From the NCBI GenBank assembly GCA_946482375.1, contig CAMLRH010000029.1, positions 1-15,269 of the forward strand: 15,269 bases of DNA, in the 5' to 3' direction. Of the stretch, positions 8,521-14,544 are shown piece by piece. The translations under genes and the position numbers were made by a program. Positions within the stretch are counted from its first letter, which is position 1. Each line of letters starts with the position of its first letter. This stretch comes from an uncultured Caulobacteraceae bacterium (GTDB lineage Bacteria > Pseudomonadota > Alphaproteobacteria > Caulobacterales > Caulobacteraceae). A model generated the notes under the pieces. The model was not told the DNA's origin. It was given only the letters and a program-made list of their open reading frames with translations, and searched no databases.

Positions 8521-9444
8521 ATGAAGCTCATGCTTTCGGTTTCGCGCGTCGCCCTCGCCGCCACCGTGGCGCTGGCCATGGCCGCGCCCGCGGCCTCCCA
8601 GTCGATCGGCGTCAACGCCGCCATCAAGAACCAGGTGCGCCTGAAGACGGCGTCCGACAGCGCGCTGCGGCCCGCCGTCCTGCGCGAGGCCGTCTCGCTC
8701 GGCGACCAGACCGCGACCGGCGCGGCCAGCGCCCTGCAGGTGCTGCTCAAGGACAAGTCGATGTTCACCGTCGGGCCCAACGCCCGCATGACCTTCGACC
8801 GCTTCGTCTATGACCCCAACCGGGGCACCAGCGAAGTGGCGGCTTCGGTCGCCAAGGGCGCCTTCCGCTTCATGTCCGGCAAGACCACGCCGAACGCGCG
8901 CAAGACCATCAACACGCCCGTGGGCTCCATCGGCGTGCGCGGCACCATCGTCGAGGGCGTGGTCGGCTCCGACGTGCTCGAGGTGTTGGGTGGGGAGGCG
9001 GGCCTGCCGGCGCTGGGCGGCGATCCCGAACAGCTCGGCCTGTTCGTCCTGCGGGGACCCAGCCGCAAGACCTCGGGCTTCGACACCCCCGGACTGATCG
9101 ACGTCACCATCGGCGACCAGACGATCACGCTGGACCACCCCGGTCAGGCGATCCTGTCGGTCGGCGGACACTTGTTCGGCCCGTTCGACTTGTCGGACGC
9201 CGCCTTCGACAAGCTCAGCCATCTGCTGCGCACGGCCCCGACCGGCCCCAGCGACGACTCCAACATCGACCTGGTGTCGGCGACGGTGGCTTCGGGCGAC
9301 GCCCTGATCGACGGCGAGGATGGCGAGTCGCTGGACGGCGAGGACCTCTTCGATCCCACCGACATCGAAACCTTCGAAACGCGCGGCGGCGGCCAACTCG
9401 AAGGCCCCAGCGACTGCGTACAGTGCTTCAGCGACGGGCCGTAG
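8521..9444 (+). CDS. Periplasmic FecR-domain protein with C-terminal CxxC tail
   Basis: This is a 307-residue protein. A Sec signal peptide covers residues 1 to about 26 (ending APAAS). A FecR domain covers about 50-150 with its usual marks: MTFDRFVYDP, VAKGAFRFMSGK and INTPVGSIGVRGT. Unlike the anti-sigma factor FecR of E. coli there is no cytoplasmic anti-sigma segment, so this is the stand-alone secreted form often found with CHASE2 cyclases. A second beta-rich segment (about 155-225) precedes an acidic linker (about 260-290). The chain ends in DCVQCFSDGP, whose C299 and C302 are the only cysteines in the protein. The start is supported by AAGGGAG nine bases upstream of the ATG. It probably shares a transcript with the preceding barrel gene. 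Its 3' end overlaps the convergent FHA cytochrome gene by 17 bases. A likely role is sensing partner of the CHASE2 cyclase (inference). Confidence 0.85.
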   Translation: MKLMLSVSRVALAATVALAMAAPAASQSIGVNAAIKNQVRLKTASDSALRPAVLREAVSLGDQTATGAASALQVLLKDKSMFTVGPNARMTFDRFVYDPNRGTSEVAASVAKGAFRFMSGKTTPNARKTINTPVGSIGVRGTIVEGVVGSDVLEVLGGEAGLPALGGDPEQLGLFVLRGPSRKTSGFDTPGLIDVTIGDQTITLDHPGQAILSVGGHLFGPFDLSDAAFDKLSHLLRTAPTGPSDDSNIDLVSATVASGDALIDGEDGESLDGEDLFDPTDIETFETRGGGQLEGPSDCVQCFSDGP

Positions 9445-11137
9445 TAGGCGTCTTGCGCGCCGGCGTTCCCGGCGCGTGATAGCTGTGGCACTCCGAGCAT
9501 TCGGCCCCGGCGGGCGCATGGACCTGCGCCTTGGTCTTGCCGTGGCAGTCGGCGCATTTGCTGATCGACGCCAGCAGCAGGTCGGCTGAGGTCTCCGACT
9601 TGTCGGCCGCATGGCAGGTCCCGCAGAGCGGCTGACCCTTGGCGTCCTTGCGGTGTTCGGGAAGGCTGTGGTCGAAGGCGCCGCGCGGCAGGAAGCGGTC
9701 GTTCAGGTGCACTGGCTCGACGCGATAGCCGTCCGCCGCCGCGCTGACCGTGTGGCAGTCGATGCAGGCGCCGCCCTCCGAGAAGGCCGCTCGCACCTTC
9801 GCCGCCGCGTCGGCGCCGAAGGCCGAGCGGTAGGCCGCCTCGACCTTCTTCGGATCGCCGTGCGGCAGGCGGCGGAAGGCATTGCCCACCTGGATGTAGC
9901 CGATCGAATGGCAGTCGGCGCAGTCGCGCTCCATCTGCACCGGCGCGAAGCCGCGACCGCTCTTGTCGGGCTTGTGGCAGTCGCCGCAGTCGAGGGGGCG
10001 GCCGTACTTCGCCAGCGTCGTCGCCATGCGCGCCGGTCCGCCGGTCGGGGAGACGTGGACGCGGTGCGGGAAGACGAGGCCGGAGCGTTCCTTCGGCCGA
10101 CCGGCCAGCGCCATCCGCTCCAGCTTCGGTTCGGCCGGCGAAACGGTGACCAGCGGCCGGAAGTCCGGGTGCTTGCCCCAGTCGCCGACGTCGGCGAGGT
10201 CGGTGTCCTTCAGCCGGCCCTTCAGGTCGGCGTGGCAATCGCCGCAGTCGTTGACCGCGACCATCGCGGGGATCTTGGTCTTCGTGGCGCCGTGCTCGAC
10301 ATGGCAGCTCCCGCAGCGGTCATCCGGACGGTTGAAGGCGCGCCGCGCCATCGCCTCGACCCAGCCGCCAAGGTCGCGGGGCAGGGGTGTCCCGTGCAGC
10401 AGCCGCTCGGCGTCCGCGTGCGTGCTGACGAAGCGCGGCGGGTGCGGACTACCCTTCGCCCGCACGTCCGCCGAAACCCGTTGCAGCATCGACGGCGACC
10501 GCTTCGCCTCGTGGCAACTCATGCAGGCGTCGTCGCGGACGGCGACGAACGCCTTCACGTGGCAGGACTGGCAGTCGTCCTCGAGGAAGGCGTGGGCCTG
10601 GCTGAGCGGGCCGCTCGACCATTGGCTTTCGGCGTTCAGCTTTTCCCGGCCAATGAAATAGCCGGTGATCGGGAAGGCCAGCCCGATGGCCAGGAACAAC
10701 ACCGCCAGCCCCCACGCCAGCCCGCGTTTGCTGACGCCCGATCCGGCCAGGGAGAAGACGCGGCGTTCATCGGTGGAAATGGCCTCATCCGCCGTCTCGT
10801 CACGAGCGACAGTGACGACGATGTCCACGCCCTCGGCGGTCAGTGTCAGGCGATAGGCGCCGAAACCCACCACCGGCGCGTCGGCCAGTTTCAGTTCGGC
10901 GCGGGTGACTTCCTCGCCGTCGACCTCGAAGCCGCTCTGGCCCAGCGCTTCGACCTCGATGCGGCCGGGCTTCGTCACCCGCAGCCGCGCGTGCCGCAAG
11001 TTCACCGCCAGGTCGCTCAGCTGGATGTCGGCATCTGCGCCGCGGCCGATGACCGGCTCGGCGGTCGTCAGTTCGCGGGTGCGGACGATCTCGCCGCCTC
11101 CTGCGCGCTGTGCGATCTGGCGAAGGACGAAGCTCAC
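9428..11137 (-). CDS. Membrane-anchored decahaem cytochrome c with cytoplasmic FHA domain
   Basis: This is a 569-residue protein. Residues 20-105 form an FHA domain (IGRGADADIQLSDLAV, then HARLRV). A single membrane helix lies at about 139-162, flanked by K137/R138 and R164/K166. It should leave the FHA domain in the cytoplasm and the rest in the periplasm, where haem is attached. The periplasmic part has ten CXXCH sites: CQSCH (189), CMSCH (205), CGSCH, CGDCH twice, CADCH, CIDCH, CGTCH, CADCH and a last CSECH at 547. In the FHA core R32 is kept, but the usual phosphothreonine-contacting Ser is N46 and the usual Asn is D73. The GTG start at 11137 lies eight bases after the cytochrome b stop; the GAGG formed by that stop region serves as ribosome site. 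It probably takes electrons from the cytochrome b and passes them towards the outer membrane. Confidence 0.92.
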   Translation of the reverse strand: MSFVLRQIAQRAGGGEIVRTRELTTAEPVIGRGADADIQLSDLAVNLRHARLRVTKPGRIEVEALGQSGFEVDGEEVTRAELKLADAPVVGFGAYRLTLTAEGVDIVVTVARDETADEAISTDERRVFSLAGSGVSKRGLAWGLAVLFLAIGLAFPITGYFIGREKLNAESQWSSGPLSQAHAFLEDDCQSCHVKAFVAVRDDACMSCHEAKRSPSMLQRVSADVRAKGSPHPPRFVSTHADAERLLHGTPLPRDLGGWVEAMARRAFNRPDDRCGSCHVEHGATKTKIPAMVAVNDCGDCHADLKGRLKDTDLADVGDWGKHPDFRPLVTVSPAEPKLERMALAGRPKERSGLVFPHRVHVSPTGGPARMATTLAKYGRPLDCGDCHKPDKSGRGFAPVQMERDCADCHSIGYIQVGNAFRRLPHGDPKKVEAAYRSAFGADAAAKVRAAFSEGGACIDCHTVSAAADGYRVEPVHLNDRFLPRGAFDHSLPEHRKDAKGQPLCGTCHAADKSETSADLLLASISKCADCHGKTKAQVHAPAGAECSECHSYHAPGTPARKTPTTARR

Positions 11138-11144
11138 CGCCGCC

Positions 11145-11978
11145 TCACCAGTAGAAGAAGACGCTGACGATGTGCGCCGTCAGCGCGACCAGCAGCGCGA
11201 TGGTCGCGGGCACATGGACGTAGAGCCAGACCTCCAGCAGCGCGCGCAGGCGGATGTGCCGCCGCGCTCGCCCCAGCGCCGCCTCCTTGCGGACGAGCAG
11301 GGCGGCGACCTGCTCCAGCGCCGGATCGCGCCTGGCCTTCTCCAGCGCGCGGCGATTGCCGCAGTCGCCATAGCCGCCCGAAAGCCGCCGCCACATGCCG
11401 CCGCCGAGTTTCGTCTCCTCCAGCGACAGCCGCACGATCTCCGCCTGCGCCTGGCCGAGCGGCTGGGCGGCGCGGTGGAGTTCGCGGTCGATGCCGCGCA
11501 GCTGCTCCAGCATCTGCGCCTCGGTCAGTTCGGCGCGGTTTTCGCTGAGCTTCTTCGGCAGACGGGCATAGGCGACGACCCCGAACACCCCCGACGCGAT
11601 CACCAGCACCATCAGCGCATAGGCGGCGGTGTGGATGTTCCAGCCGAACTGGAAGCCGGTGTGCAGGGTGGCGATGACGATCAGCGACGAGCCCAGATAG
11701 ACGTGGGCCGAGGTCCAGGCCTTCAGCGACCAGCGGCCCGGCGTCATCGCCCGCTTGCGCACCCCTAGCGCCGTCAGCCACACGATCAGCGCCGCGCCGA
11801 TGCTCCCCAGCGTGTAGCCAAGCCAGCTGCCGCCGTTCGGACGCGGCTGCACATCGACCAGCAGGTAGACGGCCATCGCGGCGACGCTCAGCACCGTCGC
11901 GACCTTCAGCCAGCGATAGCCGCCGTGCCGAAGGAAGCCTTCGTGCCGTATCGCCCCTCTCGCCCCGGAAGCCGCCAA
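11145..11978 (-). CDS. Multi-histidine inner-membrane cytochrome b-like protein
   Basis: The ORF is open further upstream, but that part is an arginine-rich shadow of the preceding gene. The chosen TTG at 11978 lies one base after the preceding stop, has AGGG ten bases upstream and gives 277 residues; another in-frame TTG lies at 11999. Five membrane helices are visible, at about 24-43, 52-73, 88-110, 117-138 and 248-275. Helix 3 holds H92 and H106, and helix 5 holds H255 and H269, each pair 14 residues apart, the arrangement expected for two b-type haems stacked across the membrane; H116 opens helix 4. A hydrophilic segment of about 105 residues (140-245) with charged helices separates helices 4 and 5. 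Sitting between a cytoplasmic FAD/Fe-S protein and a periplasmic cytochrome c, it is best read as the transmembrane electron carrier, perhaps exchanging with quinone. The family was not identified; haem binding is inferred from the histidines. Confidence 0.82.
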   Translation of the reverse strand: MAASGARGAIRHEGFLRHGGYRWLKVATVLSVAAMAVYLLVDVQPRPNGGSWLGYTLGSIGAALIVWLTALGVRKRAMTPGRWSLKAWTSAHVYLGSSLIVIATLHTGFQFGWNIHTAAYALMVLVIASGVFGVVAYARLPKKLSENRAELTEAQMLEQLRGIDRELHRAAQPLGQAQAEIVRLSLEETKLGGGMWRRLSGGYGDCGNRRALEKARRDPALEQVAALLVRKEAALGRARRHIRLRALLEVWLYVHVPATIALLVALTAHIVSVFFYW

Positions 11979-11979
11979 G

Positions 11980-14424
11980 CTAGTCGCGCCCTCGCTCAAG
12001 CAGGGCCACCGACAGGAAGTTCTCCGGGGAAACCCGGATCGCCGCGCCGGTCGGGCAAGCGCGCACGCAGGCCGGGCCGCCCTCGATCCCCGAGCACATG
12101 TCGCACTTGATGGCGACCTTCGCCGCGTCGGCCCTGGCGTGCTTTTCCTTCCATTTCTTGTCGGGTTCCCCCGGCCCCGGCCCCCGACCGAACAGCAGCC
12201 ATTCCAGCAGGCCGGGCTTTTCCGCCGGGACCTTGTCCATGCGGATGACGCCATAGGGACAGGCGCGCTCGCAGTTGCCGCAGCCGATGCAGGTTTCGTC
12301 GATGAACACCTCGCCGTCCGGCCCGCGATGGATGGCGTTGGGCGGGCAATCGGTCATGCAATAGGGGTGTTCGCAGTGCCGACACGACGTCGGCACGTGC
12401 AGGTGGGCGTAGGTGCGCCCGGCCTCGCGGTCGAGGCGCGACAGCCCGTCGTGGCTGTCGGCGCAGGCCTTCTCGCAGTTGTCACAACCGACGCAGAGGG
12501 TTTCGTCGATGAGCAGCACGTCGGTCGCCTCGCCGATGCCCTGCTCGACGAGGAAGCCGGCCACCGACGAATAGAGGTCGACGACGCCGCCGAAGCCCGC
12601 CTTCTGGCTCTCGATGAAGCCGTTGACCTTCTGCCGCGAGGCCATCTCGGCCTTCATCTTGGCCAGCAGCTGCGGCTTCTTCTCCAGCAGGCGGCGGAAG
12701 AGGTCGCCGTCGAGCTTGATGACCTCCGAGCGGATCGCCGCGCGCACCGTCGCTGTCCGCCTGCCGCCGTCGATCAGCGCCATCTCGCCCGAGTAGGAAC
12801 CGGCCGGGACGTAGGACAGGAACACCGGCTTGCCGCCGATCTCCTTCTCCACCGTCATCGAGCCGGAGCGGATGATGAAGATGTCGTAGCTGTCCTCGCC
12901 CTCGCGGATGATGGCCTCGCCAGGCTTGACGGTCAGCACCTGAGCGCTCGCCAGCACCTCCTGCACGTCGGCGGCCGACAGGCCCGAGCCGAAGATCTGC
13001 AGCAGCTGGCGCTCGGTGGTGATGCGGTTGACGGTCTCGCGGGCCTCGGGGACCTGCGCCATCAACTTCAGCGCGGCCGTGCGGGGGATTTCGATGACGA
13101 CGGCGTCCTCGCCCGCCCGGATGGTCGCCCCGCGACGGCGGCCCGAGATCAGCCCGACCTCGCCGAAGATGGAGCCCGTCCCGATCGGCACGGTGATCGA
13201 AGGGTCGTTCGGGTTCACCTCCACCAGCACCGAGCCGGAAGCGATGCCGAACAGCGACGATCCCACCGCGTTGCGCTCGAAGATCACCTCGCCCCGGCGA
13301 TAGGCGCGCACCTCGGAGTCGAGCAGGAATTCCCGCATCTGCAGCGGCGACAACCCGCGCAGGATCTCGACTTCAGCCCGCAGGAATTCGAGCCAGTCGG
13401 CGACGCCGCGGCGGCCGGGCAGGCCCCTCAGCTTGGCCTCCAGTATGGGCTCGTCAGCGGGTTTCAGGCCCGTGTTTCCTGCAATGAACTCAACGACGTC
13501 GTGGCCCTGGTTCATGCAGTGCTTGATCAGTGGATAGCCCGCCAGCGCGCCGATGACGTAGAGCCCCGGCACGGTCGTCTCGAACGTCGGCGACAGCTTG
13601 GGGAAGGCTCCGGGGCCATCGCCCGTGAACTGCGCGCCGATCCCCTCGACGAACTTGCGCGGCGGCGACGAACCCAGCCGCGCGATCACTCGATTGCAGG
13701 GAAGCCGCGCCGCGCCTTCGGGTGTCTCGACGGTGATGAAGCCGGGCTCAACCTTGGCCGGACTGGCGCTGACCAGAATCGACATTCGCCCGGCGTCCCG
13801 CGCCGCCATCAGCAGCTTGACGTTGGCGTCCTTGGCGCGGGCGAAGTCGGCGGAGCGGTTGAGGATGGTCACGACGTTGCCTTGCGCCGCGTCCGCCGCC
13901 AGCCCCAGCGCGTTCTCGATCCCCGCGTCACCGCCGCCGACGACGACGATGTGCTCGTCGACATACTCGGCCGGGTCGTCGAGCTGGTACTGGATGTGGG
14001 GCAGGTCACCGCCCTCGCAGCGCATCAGGTTCGGGTTGCCCTGGGTGCCGATGGCCAGCACCACGGTCTCGGCCTCGATCACATCCCCGTTCGAGAGCTT
14101 GATGGCGAAGGCGCCCCTTTCGCCGGTGACGCCCACCACCTCCGCGTGGAAGCGGACGTTGAGCTTTGCCGTCTCCGCTCCGTCGTTCCAGGCCCCCAGC
14201 ACCGCCTCGCGCTTGCCGGCCGCGAAGTCGAGATCGGCCCGCAGCACCAGCTGGGCCGGCGTCGCCATGACGTGCTTGCCCTTCTGATAGCGGTAGATGG
14301 TGTCGGAGAGGTGGTCGGTCTTCTCGAGCAGGACATGCGAAAGGCCGAGCCTCGAGGCATGGCTCGCCGCGCTCAGGCCCGCTGGCCCCGAACCGACAAT
14401 CGCGACCCGATACTTTTCCGCCAC
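11980..14424 (-). CDS. FAD/NAD(P) oxidoreductase fused to two cyclic-nucleotide-binding domains and a 4x[4Fe-4S] ferredoxin
   Basis: This is an 814-residue cytoplasmic protein. Residues 1-315 are a thioredoxin-reductase-like flavoprotein: FAD motif GSGPAG (11-16), NAD(P) motif GGGDAG (163-168) and a closing GLYVIGALAGYPLIKH. The CxxC of true thioredoxin reductases is absent, so disulfide reduction is unlikely. Two cyclic-nucleotide-binding domains follow. The first (about 350-465) has FGEVGLISGRRRGAT (E422, R431, A433). The second (about 480-595) has the canonical GEMALID then RTAT (E547, R556, T557, A558). The last part (about 640-795) has sixteen cysteines in four groups: CVGCDNCEKAC, CRHCEHPYCMTDC, CIGCGNCERAC and CDMC with CVRAC, like the iron-sulfur subunits of DmsB/HybA type. 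The start is GTG at 14424; no helix-turn-helix is present. It is the first gene of the operon with cytochrome b and the FHA cytochrome, and probably moves electrons between NAD(P)H and that membrane arm under cyclic-nucleotide control (inference). Confidence 0.93.
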   Translation of the reverse strand: MAEKYRVAIVGSGPAGLSAASHASRLGLSHVLLEKTDHLSDTIYRYQKGKHVMATPAQLVLRADLDFAAGKREAVLGAWNDGAETAKLNVRFHAEVVGVTGERGAFAIKLSNGDVIEAETVVLAIGTQGNPNLMRCEGGDLPHIQYQLDDPAEYVDEHIVVVGGGDAGIENALGLAADAAQGNVVTILNRSADFARAKDANVKLLMAARDAGRMSILVSASPAKVEPGFITVETPEGAARLPCNRVIARLGSSPPRKFVEGIGAQFTGDGPGAFPKLSPTFETTVPGLYVIGALAGYPLIKHCMNQGHDVVEFIAGNTGLKPADEPILEAKLRGLPGRRGVADWLEFLRAEVEILRGLSPLQMREFLLDSEVRAYRRGEVIFERNAVGSSLFGIASGSVLVEVNPNDPSITVPIGTGSIFGEVGLISGRRRGATIRAGEDAVVIEIPRTAALKLMAQVPEARETVNRITTERQLLQIFGSGLSAADVQEVLASAQVLTVKPGEAIIREGEDSYDIFIIRSGSMTVEKEIGGKPVFLSYVPAGSYSGEMALIDGGRRTATVRAAIRSEVIKLDGDLFRRLLEKKPQLLAKMKAEMASRQKVNGFIESQKAGFGGVVDLYSSVAGFLVEQGIGEATDVLLIDETLCVGCDNCEKACADSHDGLSRLDREAGRTYAHLHVPTSCRHCEHPYCMTDCPPNAIHRGPDGEVFIDETCIGCGNCERACPYGVIRMDKVPAEKPGLLEWLLFGRGPGPGEPDKKWKEKHARADAAKVAIKCDMCSGIEGGPACVRACPTGAAIRVSPENFLSVALLERGRD

Positions 14425-14544
14425 GCCCCAAAATCCCCGGGCGGCCCGCGCCCAATTCCGGCCGGTGCGCTCGTTTTGGCCATTTCGCCTCTACGCCCGG
14501 ACCGCTAGAAGTCCCCCCGGGACTATGGGGCGAAACGGTAAGTA
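14425..14544. promoter_or_regulatory. Divergent intergenic region between the oxidoreductase operon and ccmF
   Basis: These 120 bases separate two divergent starts and must drive the three-gene oxidoreductase operon on one side and ccmF on the other. No convincing -35/-10 pair, CRP box or FNR box was found by eye on either strand. The only clear structure is the inverted repeat at 14510-14524. A seven-codon reading frame (ATG at 14525, TAA at 14543-14545) overlaps the ccmF start as TAATG; whether it is translated is unknown. Confidence 0.4.
14510..14524. repeat. Perfect inverted repeat AGTCCC-CCC-GGGACT upstream of ccmF
   Basis: Two perfect 6-base arms flank a 3-base centre, ending 20 bases before the ccmF ATG. 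It could be a protein operator in the divergent promoter region or a short hairpin in the ccmF leader close to the ribosome site. The sequence is seen directly; the function is unknown, and a chance palindrome in G+C-rich DNA is possible. Confidence 0.4.

Noticed and set aside
7756..9612. Minus-strand open frame of 618 codons opposite the barrel and FecR genes
   Set aside because: Composition of a shadow; both plus-strand genes have signal peptides and good ribosome sites.
11979..12254. N-terminal extension of the cytochrome b gene up to an ATG at 12254
   Set aside because: The added 92 residues are arginine-rich and lie inside the Fe-S part of the upstream gene in another frame.
11980..14424. 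Reading the cNMP-binding protein as a CRP/FNR transcription factor
   Set aside because: No helix-turn-helix follows the domains; they are flanked by flavin and Fe-S modules.
11980..14424. Reading the flavoprotein part as thioredoxin reductase
   Set aside because: The redox CxxC expected after the NAD(P) motif is missing.
12139..14508. Plus-strand open frame of 789 codons opposite the oxidoreductase fusion
   Set aside because: His/Arg/Asp-rich shadow without a recognisable domain; the opposite frame carries the FAD, cNMP and Fe-S motifs.
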